Positions 24,401-35,089 of a stretch of 64,000 nt of DNA are shown in pieces. The stretch spans positions 7,728,501-7,792,500 of the forward strand of contig NC_089724.1 in NCBI RefSeq assembly GCF_035083965.1, given 5' to 3'. The notes under the pieces were generated by a model. The model searched no databases and was not told the DNA's origin. It worked only from the letters and a program-made list of their open reading frames with translations. The position numbers and the translations under genes were made by a program. How positions within the stretch are numbered: position 1 is the first letter of the stretch; each line of letters starts with the position of its first letter. This DNA comes from Branchiostoma lanceolatum. Lineage: Eukaryota > Chordata > Leptocardii > Amphioxiformes > Branchiostomatidae.

Positions 24401-24740
24401 TAAACCACTATACCCAGAGAATCGGCGGAACTAGAAAAACAACGCCTATAATTTGACTACTTCTGTTGACGGGAAATGATCCTAACAACGACCCCCAATT
24501 ATGATGCTTGAATCATAATTATGGTCGTCATATCTTTGAGTCGACGCTTTTAGAAGTTGCAAATCATGCACTCTTGGGAAATTACCGTCATGTTTTGGTA
24601 ATGTACCCGTTATTACGAATGATTTCTTGATTCCATGGTGCTACACCGAAAGTGTATTCTATGTATAGTGCTCCACTGAATTTTTTGTGTCTTTCAGAAC
24701 TTCGGTGGATGTTTTTTTTTTTTTTTTTTTAAGTACTAGT
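21498..24740. other. Intergenic, no supported gene
   Basis: Short open frames only, none with recognisable domains. It contains family D at 22440-22630, a family B fragment at 23207-23232 and a long T tract near 24711. Confidence 0.6.
22440..22635. mobile_element. Interspersed repeat family D, copy 2
   Basis: Shares caacgaatttcattgataaa, ctttgtgtgttttgac and taatgatattcc with 13665-13890. Its ends gcgctctttgcgaccta and taggtcgcagcgagagcgcc are inverted, suggesting a foldback element of about 190 bp. Confidence 0.7.
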
Positions 24741-24753
24741 ACACAGAGAATAG

Positions 24754-24925
24754 TAGCCTCCATGGCAGACTCTCTGTGCAATTTTAGGGCTTATATTGCA
24801 CTTTTTGCATTGACTTCTTTTTGTACTGGGTCGTTTGTGCAGCCATAGGACCCAGTACAAAAAGAAGGCATACAGAAAGTGTATTATAAGCCACAAAAGG
24901 CCCAGAAACCCTGCTATGGAGGCTG
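24754..24925. mobile_element. Foldback element family C (TAGCCTCCATAGCAG), copy 1
   Basis: A 172-bp inverted repeat with arms tagcctccatggcag and ctgctatggaggctg, and central arms gtactgggtcgtttgtgcag and ggacccagtac. It is flanked by gagaatag on both sides (24746-24753 and 24926-24933). Copy 2 is at 60912-61121. Its termini resemble family B. Confidence 0.92.
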
Positions 24926-25029
24926 GAGAATAGCCCATACAAACATATTCTTACAAACGGGTTCATCTTAAACTAACACCAACAAACAAAACCAACAAAG
25001 ACTTTTAAATAACCGAGAAGATAAAGGCA

Positions 25030-25035
25030 TTTATT
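25030..25035 (-). terminator. Candidate polyadenylation signal for the DNAJC7-like gene
   Basis: AATAAA on the minus strand about 500 bp after the stop codon. It is the most plausible of several AATAAA-like hexamers; unproven. Confidence 0.35.
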
Positions 25036-25530
25036 CACCATAACCCTCTACCATTGCACCATGCCCCACCTGTACAAAATCTACTCTTAAATAATAGAAT
25101 AGCATGTACTGTTCACAGAACAGATATTTAAACATAAGCTCGCAGTGAACAATATAGCCTGCATAGAAAACATTGGAAATACAGTTTCAGTGCTCTTTAC
25201 ATGCCAATGCCAATGAAAATAGAATACAGTTCCAAATATATTATTGAGTGAAAGAAAAAACTGAGGGCGATATACATCATGTACGTCCTTGCCAGAACCT
25301 TTCACCAACATTACTCCTTTTTTTTTTTTAAAGTGATTGAGAATAAAACGACTGCAGTAAATAAACAATTTCTTTGTCGTGATGAATTCTACCGACAGAT
25401 AAATTTTCAAGCTAAGAAAAAGGCCGACAATGCTGTGAAACTAGCGCTAGACATGTTTTGTCTTAGTTTGATAAGTATCTACTTGCTCTAAACAGGAAGT
25501 ATGCATACTTAAGACCTAACCCTCATTGCG

Positions 25531-27270
25531 TCATACATTATGAAATCGGCTACTTGTGAATCGGCTACTTGTGAATGGTCTGCTAGCAAACCCATAACGT
25601 TGTCTTCCCCCTTGGTTAGCTCCCGGGTTAGCTCCTTGGTTAGCGTTGAACATATTTGCGTGTCCAAATCTACCAGTCCTTTGCGTCTGGGGCGGTACGT
25701 TACCAGTTCCGAACTTAGAGAATCCCCCGAAAGCGTCCTGTGCCCCCTCCATGGCCTGTTCCAGGTCGTACCGTCGTTTTTCCTCGGCGTCTGACAGCAC
25801 ACCGTACGCTTCGCTGATCTCCTTAAACCGCTTCTCCTGTATGGCTTTCTCTTCCTCGCTCGAATCCACATTCTTATCCGGGTGGCATTCCCTTGCCTTC
25901 TTTCTGTACGCTTTCTTGATTACATCCACGCTTGCCGTTCGCTCTACCCCCAGGATTTGATAATAGTCCCTTGAAGTACTTCTCTTCAGCGCCTTCTTCG
26001 CTTCTTGAAGGAACTGCAAGTGCTCGGGCGTTCTGTCTTGTTCGCACGCCCTCTCGTAGTCGGAAACAGCCTGTTCGAATTGTTCCATTTCCATGTAGCA
26101 CTTTGCCCTCCGGAGGTATGCTTTTGTGTATGATTCATCCAATCTGATGGCGTTTGTGCAGTCTTCGATAGCCTGCATGAGTTTGTTCATTTTTACACAG
26201 ACCACGGCGCGGTTGTAGTACAGTTTTGAGTTCGTCAAGTCGATCAGTGGGTCAATGGCGAGAGCCTCTGTATACCTGTCGAACGCCTCTTCGTATTTGT
26301 TTGCCTTGAAGGCATCGTTACCCTCTTCTTTCTTGGTGGCAAGCGTCTGGGCCTTTTCTAGTGCGGCGTTGGTCTTCTCGTGTTCCGGAGAAATGTCCAA
26401 CACTTGTTCGAAGTGTACGAAGGCGTCGTCAATGTTGCCCTGGTAGTACAGACACAGTCCCATGGCGTACAGAGCGTCCACGTTCTGAGGTTGGTACTCC
26501 AGAACCTCGCCTAGCACTTCGTGTGCTTCGTTGTAGTTCCGCATCATGACCATACTCTCTCCCTTGTACACCCTGTATTTAGCACACTGCGGGACCTGCT
26601 TGATAGCTTTGTCCATGTAAAACAACACCCGCCTGTAGTCGCCTTTCTCCATGTCACGCTCGGCGAAAGACTGCAAATGAATCAGGTCCTTGGCGACCCG
26701 GAGGTCACTGGAAATGGCCTGATTTTTTGGCTCGAGCATCTGTGCTTTGGTGTAGACTGCGGTGGCTTCTTTGGGGCGTCCCAGGGCCAGTAGGCACTCC
26801 CCGTGACTGCAGTACGCGTCTACGCAGTCCGGGGCGAAGTCGGTGGCTTGGACGGCATCCATAATGGCGTCCTCGTACTTGCCGAGCATGATGTTACAAC
26901 CGGCCCTCCCCGCCAGGTAGTCTGGACAGGTGGGGCACGCCTCGACCGCGTCGGTCCAGTGCTTCAGGGCCTTCTCGTAATTTTTACAGTTCATGAACGT
27001 GTTGGCCATCTTGACGGCCATCAAGGCCCGGCGACGGGCGGCCATGTCCTCGCCTCCTCCCGTCGTTGCCGTCCCGTTGGCTTGCATGGTGGACCCCGGC
27101 GATCGGAATCGGGCTCGCTTGCCCGGCACTCCACCTAAGATGGCGCCCGAGGAGCGCGGATTGTAATTCCTGTCTGACAGGGCAGACAGTTCTTCCTCGC
27201 TGTCGGTTCGGGCGAGCTTTTGTCCTGCCGTCTTTCTGTTTTCCTGACCGTAGAGACGGCTCACCGGCAT
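25531..27270 (-). CDS. DNAJC7-like TPR and J-domain co-chaperone, intronless
   Basis: One uninterrupted frame of 579 residues. In family members (DNAJC7/TPR2) TPR clamps bind HSP70/HSP90 tails and the J domain stimulates HSP70 ATPase in the cytosol. Residues 1-75 are a basic, low-complexity extension absent from the roughly 494-residue human DNAJC7. Residues of about 80-425 form tandem TPR units ([53 protein letters not shown]). The J domain begins near residue 434 (DYYQILGV) with the catalytic HPD at 463-465. The tail is rich in Gly, Asn and Gln, then SSRF repeats. I start at ATG 27270 (accaccATGc), because the frame's upstream opening codon is TTG. Single-exon structure suggests a retrocopy, but the intact frame argues for function. 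It could be a DNAJC7 paralogue rather than the orthologue. Confidence 0.88.
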   Translation of the reverse strand: MPVSRLYGQENRKTAGQKLARTDSEEELSALSDRNYNPRSSGAILGGVPGKRARFRSPGSTMQANGTATTGGGEDMAARRRALMAVKMANTFMNCKNYEKALKHWTDAVEACPTCPDYLAGRAGCNIMLGKYEDAIMDAVQATDFAPDCVDAYCSHGECLLALGRPKEATAVYTKAQMLEPKNQAISSDLRVAKDLIHLQSFAERDMEKGDYRRVLFYMDKAIKQVPQCAKYRVYKGESMVMMRNYNEAHEVLGEVLEYQPQNVDALYAMGLCLYYQGNIDDAFVHFEQVLDISPEHEKTNAALEKAQTLATKKEEGNDAFKANKYEEAFDRYTEALAIDPLIDLTNSKLYYNRAVVCVKMNKLMQAIEDCTNAIRLDESYTKAYLRRAKCYMEMEQFEQAVSDYERACEQDRTPEHLQFLQEAKKALKRSTSRDYYQILGVERTASVDVIKKAYRKKARECHPDKNVDSSEEEKAIQEKRFKEISEAYGVLSDAEEKRRYDLEQAMEGAQDAFGGFSKFGTGNVPPQTQRTGRFGHANMFNANQGANPGANQGGRQRYGFASRPFTSSRFTSSRFHNV

Positions 27271-27502
27271 GGTGGTGCTGGAACCGGGGTAACGTCTGTG
27301 TGTGTTCGGTCGCGGTCCCAACTAGATCAAACTGGGATCACAACCGCCCGCGACCCTAAATAAAACCTTCCCCGGTGGGAGTGGAAAAAAGCTGGTGACG
27401 TAGAGCGGATCGTTGCCGGTTACTCAGGTTTGAACAATAACAAGGATGTTTGTGACGTGGAATCACGGGACGGGAGAGACAGTAATTGTCCAAGATGGCG
27501 AC
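27271..27502. promoter_or_regulatory. Promoter region of the DNAJC7-like gene with CRE-like and YY1 boxes
   Basis: GC-richer sequence with a TGACGTAG box, a TGACGTGG box and, facing away from DNAJC7-like, an AAGATGGCGAC YY1 box at 27492-27502. An ATG lies in that box and opens a short plus-strand frame (to 27725) with no recognisable product and no strong donor, so divergent transcription is possible but a divergent gene is not shown. Confidence 0.45.
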
Positions 27503-28529
27503 AGAAGAGCCCAGGGCGGTGGAGATGAGAGAGACAACAGTCTTTAAAACACCTGGCGTGACAGTGGGGTTCCGTGTAGCTTCCCGTCAATTCCGCTTAA
27601 CTCCAGATAACACATGCGTGCGAAAAGCCTGGAAAATATGTGTGCCTGTAAAATTGATGACCTTTGATAACAGGTTTAGACTATTCCTTTATGGCGTGAA
27701 GAATTGTCTTAAAGTAGATGAATAATGAGGACATCCCCGAGGAACATGTCCATATATGGAAGAAGGTAATTTAATTGCAAAAAAAGTGGTTCTTCAAGTT
27801 CTGGCACTACCATATATGGAAGTAGGTTGCCTGTCCCGGGGGACGTCTAAACGGTTCTTTATCTGTTCTTCACTGAAATTTGTTCGTCAGTGATTTGGGA
27901 TTTTGAATCTAAATTTAGACCAATTTGTACCATGCCGGAGAAGTCATCACCAAGACAATTCATTCGATTTGTATTTTGATTAAAAACTAAAGTGTCGCTG
28001 TGCCGTGTGCAAATCATTTATGTAGGTCAAAGAGATCGTATTTCACCTGTTGTCATCAAATATCTTCAACGTTGTTCTAAAGCAAAATAAATTGAAACTT
28101 CCTGAAACATTTTCTCGTTAGAAATAGTTCCGTCATGATATCGCCATGGTGCTAATATTTTGGTTGCTGAGTCGTTTGGAATTTCGTTTCAGTTTATTTC
28201 GACTTTTGTTTGCTTTTTATCCTATACAGTCCACACTGCCCCGACTGCCAACTGGCTTTGAAAGTTCAGTTTTTAAACTGGTTTATATGGTGCAATGATG
28301 TTGAAACATTCCTTCCTGAATACTGGTATGTCATTCTACAATGTTTATTCAACATACCATGTAAAGAAATGGTAGAAAAATTGACTTTCTGTATTGACCA
28401 AATCTTACATAGTGCAGCTTTAAAGAAATGCGGTGCCAAAACGTTGAAAGAGTTGTGAAAATATTGAGTTACCATAGTATGAAATCAACAAATTCTCTTT
28501 ATATGTTTATATATGCATGAAACTTTTAG

Positions 28530-28795
28530 ATGCCATCGCTCCCCTGCTCTACCAGGCTCCACAGGTCGCCGAAAAAATCGTAGAAATTGGCCAAACAAAC
28601 GGATAACATGCCAGAGAAGTTAGTCGCCTATAGAAGTTACAGTTTGCAATCTCTAGCTGTCCCCGTGGATGGCATGGTTGGCCCTCTATCCGTAGCCGAC
28701 TCCCTTAGCATACCATTCACTCTATTTGGCCAATTTCTACTATTTTCCAGCCATCTTCGGGGCCTGGTAGAGGCTAATCGCTCCCATGCTGTACA
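28530..28795. mobile_element. Foldback DNA element
   Basis: The left arm (atcgctcccctgctctaccagg, then gtagaaattggccaaa) is mirrored by tttggccaatttctac and cctggtagaggctaatcgctcc at about 28725-28792. It is non-coding. Confidence 0.8.
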
Positions 28796-29127
28796 ATGCG
28801 CGATTAAACCTTGCCAGTGCGCAAACTAACTTTGCTTGGGGTGGAATATCCGGGTGAACCGAGGTCGCGTGATCCCCATGGCGGTTGACAGTTACCAGTG
28901 CGTGAACAATGTGTGACTGGAATACCGCTGAATAAATTACGGCGACTCCAAAACAGTTCTTATTTCTCGTCGTTCTCGATGTCGAAACGTTCCGGTCGTT
29001 ATGATAACAGCTTTGAAACTTTGAAATGTTTTTACGAGTTTCGTAAATAAAATGTCACGCCATGCGTTTTTACAAGTCTTGTTGCCAGATGCGCATGCGT
29101 GTTGCAGTTGTAATACTTCTCCACTAT

Positions 29128-29525
29128 TAGGCCATGTTGATTTGATTGTATGGATGACATCGACGCGCGCATCAATTTTCGTCCGTTCCCAAAAATAAGT
29201 TTTCGGCAGTACTGTAAATGGTACAAAGTAGCTGCAAAATGAGAAAATGTATGCTGTAAATTTAAAAATATATTTAGGAAAACGGATACTAATGTCGTAG
29301 AATACCAAAGTGAATTCCAAAGTCAATGAGGAAGTTGTGAAAGAACGAAAATGCATGAATAATCTATTATTCTGTATACCATACTCACGTGTGTTTTGTT
29401 AATCCTTCCGGGCCATGTACATTTCATAATGAAGCCATTTTTTGGCCAATTCTTTTATTCACACGCTCGCATCAGTTTTGGGGTCCCCGGAGGATGTCAT
29501 CCATAGAATCGAATCGACGTGGCCT
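29128..29525. mobile_element. Inverted-end element (GGCCATGTTGATTTGAT type), copy 1
   Basis: The left end aggccatgttgatttgattg followed by tatggatgacatc is mirrored at 29485-29525 (gatgtcatccata, then gaatcgacgtggcct). A relative sits at 57913-58186, and the tatggatgacatc motif recurs inside 20297-21497. Confidence 0.75.
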
Positions 29526-29789
29526 TAAAGTTGGAAAGCTGCGCCCCAAAATGTGCTAGCCGTATTATGAACGGACTACTGTACATCCGGGAGACCGGCA
29601 GATATATGCGGGGCCTGACCTGCTCTGTTAGAAGGTACAAACAACCATGCCCGACTTGGTGTTTACAAACTGAATAAAGAACTGTTTACAAAAGCTGTCC
29701 TCGATAAAACAGCCTGTGCTGGACAAGATGTCTTAGCTTAACAGGTCTTCTACACTCTCTGTTTACTTACTTAGATGCACACACGGGTC

Positions 29790-29802
29790 GAGAGAGAGGG
29801 GG

Positions 29803-29847
<45 letters not shown>

Positions 29848-29858
29848 AGAGAGAGAAT
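29790..29858. repeat. (GA)n microsatellite
   Basis: An imperfect then perfect GA tract, interrupted near its end by agctagagag. Confidence 0.95.
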
Positions 29859-31349
29859 AAATGCTACAGATGTAATATCGGAGGTGTACGAAGGATGAAT
29901 ACAACTAAAGGTGCGTTATGTTGATGACATCATTTGTATAATACATTGAATTCCTTTATTAATGGGAGGGAAATATCCTGCGTTTTCTCGAAAATGTTGC
30001 TTTTCTAGTTGCCAATGCGTTGTCTCTATACTCATAAGTAGGTCATGAGTAAAGGGGCTCCTATCCTTGGTGAGACCGAGGACATTATACAGGGATGTCC
30101 TGCATAAGAGCGAGTGTGCCTTTTTCTTTTACATGCACTATATTCCTGAAGTTAACGAGCTTTGAAGTATAATCGTTTATTCAATTCGGGATATCGGAAA
30201 ATGCACACTGCCACTTGAAGACGCGCGCCGGTGCTGTTTACGGACCCATGGTCGTTATTTAACGGAATCCAGAAGCTGCTTTAAGAATCAGTAGTCTCGT
30301 CAGTATTCTGCAAACGGACAGCTGGCATATTCCCAGCTGCCTGGGCTAGCTACAAAACGGATCTTATAGCAATATCATGATCAGAGCCCAAAAATCAGAT
30401 TTTGAAAGTCAATGTATTTAGTTATTTCTACACATGATTAGTTCAAACAGCCGACTGTCACAATGTACAGCGTTGTCCATGATGCAAAAATACGACGTCG
30501 TTGTGATGCGAGAACTCGCAGAAATTCGTCGACGGTTTTTTTTTCCTATTTCCATTTTTTGGCCCATATATTGCTTTGGTTGTCTTTAAGATTGTCGTAA
30601 CACAACCCTAAGCACCCTGCGTGACCCATTGTCGTTACTAGGTCACTGTCGCCTATTGGCCGGAAGAATTCAAATCCTGCAGGCGGAAAACTTTGTAAAA
30701 CACCAACGGCACGCGGTAAAATCCGTGACCAGGAGATGTATCGTGGAAAGAAAAATTGACAAAAAAAGGACGTCCGAGAGGTCGCTTGGAAGATGTCGAC
30801 AGGATGCCACTTGAAATCGACTTGGAGGTTCCATGCTCACAAAATCAAATCGACTCGACTACCAGATGACTACCAAATCGAATTGAATTGCTGAAATTTT
30901 TGCATCAAATGAAGTGAAATCACGATCGGGGCCCAATTAAGGTTTTTATCAAAACATTGAGATAGGGTAACGTATGAAAGAGAAGAAGGGGGTAAAAAAG
31001 AAGGGGAACAAAAAAAGCCGAAAACGTTCTTATTCAGCGGTCCTACCCAAACCACCAAAGTACCTCCTGCTGACATATAAACGTTTCCGACGGTGCATTT
31101 ATAGGTATGGGCGCCAGGAGTCTCTGTTATGCTATGGATACGGATGAATATCACAACATCTATGTAGAAAGCGATTCTTTTAGAATTCTGAACACCGCCG
31201 TTCCAGATACCATCTTTTAAGTCGCCATTGGAAGAAATAAGCGCATGAACTTTTGTGAAATTTATGCAGATTACTTTTTATTACATGTAAGTCTATGCAT
31301 GCATGTATGTATGCATGGTGATGTACATTGCAGGTGAGGATGCAAAATG

Positions 31350-31442
31350 AGAGTTACTCAAGCAACTGGATAAAATCTTACCCAGTTGCTTGAGTAACTG
31401 CTATTTGGTGTATCTTATTACCTGAATGAATCTTCATCGACG
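31350..31442. mobile_element. Foldback element family A, copy
   Basis: gagttactcaagcaactgg and ccagttgcttgagtaactgc are inverted around a short loop, followed by the family's outer arm (gtatcttattacctg, then cttcatcgacg). The outer left arm is missing. Confidence 0.85.
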
Positions 31443-31564
31443 CACCGCTAAGGAGTTGCAGTATTTTCGTGTTGATTTCGCATTTTAGGCCCTTACTTGC
31501 ATGTTAGGCATTTGTTATCGTTGTTTCACTTGCCATAAAGTACAGATGTCTTGAAGTCACTGAT

Positions 31565-31880
31565 ATTATACAATTTGCTCATTTGTTGTGCAAATAAAGT
31601 CCTCATTTCCATAACTTGCATCTAATTGTGTAATCTCTGTCCAAGGTACCCACATCCCTCTTTCCTTTCTTCAGTCATCAACGTCGGAAGATTCTAGAAA
31701 AAAAAACATGCAGTTCTGATATCAACTGCTAAGGAGCCCAAACCGAAACCACTTGACCCTGACGTCAAAAGCTGTCTGCCACACAATCACCTAAACCATA
31801 GCATGTCCAGGAAAGAAAATACATGAAAAAATGTAATGATACAATTTTGTCATTGATTATGCAGATGAAGTCCTATTTTG
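31565..31880. mobile_element. Interspersed repeat family E, copy 1
   Basis: Shares blocks with 38040-38585 and 39285-39665 (ggagcccaaaccgaaaccac, tctgccacaca, catagcatgtccagg). It is non-coding and probably a divergent transposon remnant. Confidence 0.55.
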
Positions 31881-32513
31881 CATAATTTCAACTTCGTCGT
31901 GAACATTTCTTTCTAAACTGCCAACAAACCCCAAATCACAATGATTCGTCAACGCCTCTTGAGTAATCCTCTTTGGAATAACGCTGTTATCTAAAACATT
32001 TTTCATGGATGTAATAAAGAAAAAATATTCAATCCACCAGCATGCAATTCTTTTAAATCCTGCATGTCTAAAAAGGAACTTTCCGAAGAGTGGAGCTTGA
32101 ACCTTTAAGTTACAATGGTATGTAGCATATAAAAAAAATGAAATAACTTTACAAAGAAATTTTATAGGATTGTCCATATCGAAACTCTTGGGGTTTCAGC
32201 TGCAGCCATCCAAACAAACACTTTAACGAAGCTTCATGATAATGACATCAACCCGTAGTATTCCACAAACGCAGCTAATTGCCTGTATACAGCTAGACTG
32301 CTCCATGAAAAGCAGCGAACATGCGTATGGTTTCCTAGCGACCACGGCGGTAACTCGGTCTCTTCGTTGTCAACAACCATTGAGACACAAGAATGGATCC
32401 CAGCAACCTCAAAACTTTCCGGTGTCACCATTGAAGCTTCATCATTCATTGCGGCCTCGACTAGAGAAAGGGCGGTAGCTGTCTTCTTCATCAGTCTCGT
32501 CAAGTTCTGAAAT

Positions 32514-33851
32514 ATGGAGGAGGATCAAAACCTCTTCTCACTCAATTTGGGTAACATACATGATATCATATCGAGCACCTCGCTGTCTCGTGGTCTCCAA
32601 ACAGCGTACCTCGTTTTCAGTCTGATCGTGGCCGTGGGTTGCAGCTTGCTCCTCATTTTCTTGGTCTGGAAAAACGAGTCTCTACAGAAGCCCCGTTATT
32701 ACATTCGGTGTAACTTAGCGCTAGATGATATCATCTTCACAGGCTGCATGATTCCCGTACAGATCTATGGGCTTTTCCACGACGGCAGCAGTTATCGACA
32801 GTTCTGTGGTGTCTCAAATACGTTGATCCCAACCTCCACAGCATCAATGTTCGGTACGTACCTCCTGATGGCAACAGATCTGTATCATTTCATATGTAAT
32901 CCATTGCACTACGGCAGCAGAGTCACAACAAAACGTGTCATCATCGGAATAGTTACAGTCAGAGCCTTCGCCTTGTTCTTTGGGATTGGACCTGCCGTAA
33001 TCAGAAGACTGCAGAACTCTGGCGACAGCCTATGTCAACCAGAACCTTTCAGCAGCACCAGCCCGGCTGCCATCTTCAGAAACATGTGTGCAGCTGAGGT
33101 TGTAGTTGCTGTCCTGGCCATCCTCGTGATCTACTTCCTCGTCTACAAGGAAGCAAGGAAACAGCAGGAGAGGGATGAGCATCGCAACCTGTGGCTTTGC
33201 CATACCAAGGCCTTCAGAACACTGGCACCACATATCATTGTTCTAGTTGTGTCGGTGGCATCCTACCTATTCTTGGTTGCCTCTGGTCGGTCTTTGCTCA
33301 ATGTCGGTGCAGAGAAAGCATCGACCTCACAACTCATAACGGTCATAGTGGCCAATCGGATCTTCCTGACGCTATCATCTATGGTCAACCCCATCATCTA
33401 CAGCTTCAGGCAGCCAGAGTTCCGACGAGCTCTGAGGGAGCTGTGCGACGTGCCTGACAACATACCTTTGCCATCAACTCCACCACCTGTACACAGAGGG
33501 CAGGACATCGCCGTTGTTAACCTTCTCCCCAACGGTCATGATCAATGGACATCAGACGAAGAAGAACTCGCAGCAGAATCATCTTCCCAACAGACAGAGA
33601 GACAGCGTGAAGAGCAGACACGACTTCCCGGTACATTGCAAACACAGACAGAGACGCATGGCCGTCAGACACCACCGACTCCCAGTCCACCTCAAACACA
33701 AAAAGTACAGGTAGAGGTACACAACGAACGAACGAAGTTTCCTGACCACCGTATAAAAGAGAAGACCCGACCCAACCAACCTTTGGTACAAACTGCACTT
33801 GCGAAGGAACATCCCAGCCCAACACTACTTCCTGGATGCAGCGGTTTGTAG
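32514..33851 (+). CDS. Intronless class A GPCR, lancelet olfactory-receptor-like
   Basis: 445 residues starting at an ATG, seven hydrophobic segments. TM1 is about 30-52. TM2 has NLALDD (67-72). Cys98 and Cys174 could form the usual TM3-ECL2 disulfide. TM3 ends with D122-L-Y in place of DRY, followed by ICNPLHY (127-133), a signature strongly reminiscent of vertebrate olfactory receptors. TM7 ends with NPIIYSFR (292-299). The sequence after residue 310 is a 135-residue hydrophilic Ser/Thr/Gln/Pro-rich tail, unusually long for this type. In the family the receptor sits in the plasma membrane of sensory cells and signals through G proteins; the ligand is unknown. Lack of introns is normal for olfactory receptors. 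No neighbouring paralogue is in the window. Assignment to class A is firm; olfactory type is inferred from NPLHY. Confidence 0.9.
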   Translation: MEEDQNLFSLNLGNIHDIISSTSLSRGLQTAYLVFSLIVAVGCSLLLIFLVWKNESLQKPRYYIRCNLALDDIIFTGCMIPVQIYGLFHDGSSYRQFCGVSNTLIPTSTASMFGTYLLMATDLYHFICNPLHYGSRVTTKRVIIGIVTVRAFALFFGIGPAVIRRLQNSGDSLCQPEPFSSTSPAAIFRNMCAAEVVVAVLAILVIYFLVYKEARKQQERDEHRNLWLCHTKAFRTLAPHIIVLVVSVASYLFLVASGRSLLNVGAEKASTSQLITVIVANRIFLTLSSMVNPIIYSFRQPEFRRALRELCDVPDNIPLPSTPPPVHRGQDIAVVNLLPNGHDQWTSDEEELAAESSSQQTERQREEQTRLPGTLQTQTETHGRQTPPTPSPPQTQKVQVEVHNERTKFPDHRIKEKTRPNQPLVQTALAKEHPSPTLLPGCSGL

Positions 33852-34935
33852 GATTCTTCCCCTCTGGAACACTGACACAAACAGGCGATATTAGAAACTC
33901 AAATTACAGACGCTGGATTTGAACGGCGATATCAGTCTGGCCTCCAAATATGGCTTAGAATGAAAGTAGAGTTTGTACTGTGACAACGTTGAATATGGCA
34001 CAAATGGCGATCGGTGATTAAGCTATTATCAAACTTCGCACTTGGAGACAGCAAAACCGCGGCAGAAATGGACGACATCATAAAAAGTTGTAGGATTCCA
34101 TGAGAATCATATAACGTTACACTCCATAAAAACAGAAACGAAAGTGAACAATGCCATCCGTGTTTCTTGCTTTGGTGTCAACAATGGGACTGAAAAGGAT
34201 GATCCCCAAAAAGAAGACTATCCTCAGGATTCACAAAGGTATGGGGGAATATTCGATGAAACTATACGTGTGGAATAAATTTTGATATACAGACTCCAGA
34301 TTGATCTACGATGAGAGAAATTCTGTATATTTTTGCATCGAAACTACAAAAAGTGCTCTTTGTTGAGGATCTCCTTGTAATGCTCATTAGATTATTGTAC
34401 AGCTATCCTACACTGAAAAGCACCTTGAGTGCGAAGAAAAATATTGATTAGATTCACATTTTGTTAATTGTACAAAAACACTGTTGTTTCCCTCTTTCGG
34501 CATAACAATGTGTACAATTTCATTGATTTACAACCCTGTATTGCCCTTAATAAGCCGTGTTTCGAAAATGCCAAAAACTGCTTTATTTTGTGATTCATTC
34601 ATGTGGACGGTCTTTATATCAAGTGTGTAGCGTCTTGAAAGAAACTTCATGGTTTTAGCATTGCTCGGCATCATGAAACCAAATGTTGTATCTAGTGGTT
34701 CTTCAACATTACTTATTGTTTCAAGTGTATGTAACCAACTTCAAAACCAAGAGTATGCAGTGTCAATGCATTAAGAAGATGTTGCATTTTGTGCTCCTTT
34801 TTTAGCTCACTTATCTGGAAATCAGTAACATGTTTATGTTGATATAGGTGTGGATATGGATATTGTATTTATCCCTTTTTTCGCTGTAGATAGTACCTTA
34901 CACGTTTATCAACGATCAGTTGATCAACGATCAAG
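33852..34935. other. 3' flank of the GPCR gene
   Basis: No further gene. AATAAA at 34274-34279, about 420 bp after the stop, is a candidate polyadenylation signal. Confidence 0.5.
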
Positions 34936-34939
34936 TATA

Positions 34940-35081
34940 TAATCTCCAAGCAGATCTATAGGTTGCGAAGACCGTATCAAACTGGCATAAGAAGTATGTT
35001 TTGCAACATAAGATTGCTATACAAGCTCCTTCTTCCAGTTGGATACGGTCTTTGCAATCCATTGGGCCTGCTTGGAGGCTA
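34940..35081. mobile_element. Foldback element family B, copy 3, with 8-bp target duplication
   Basis: Begins taatctccaagcagatctat and ends gcctgcttggaggcta; the inner arms gaccgtatcaaactgg and ccagttggatacggtc pair. Flanks are caagtata at 34932-34939 and 35082-35089. Confidence 0.9.
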
Positions 35082-35089
35082 CAAGTATA

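Larger units (their letters stand above)
27730..32510. other. Intergenic between the DNAJC7-like gene and the GPCR
   Basis: No supported gene. It contains foldback and repeat elements (28530-28795, 29128-29525, 31350-31442, 31565-31880) and a GA microsatellite near 29800. Short open frames such as 28210-28458 and 30629-30814 show no domain signal. Confidence 0.6.

Noticed and set aside
27486..27725. A divergent protein-coding gene beginning at the YY1 box
   Set aside because: The frame is short, has no recognisable domain and no strong donor. Kept only as a possible divergent transcript.
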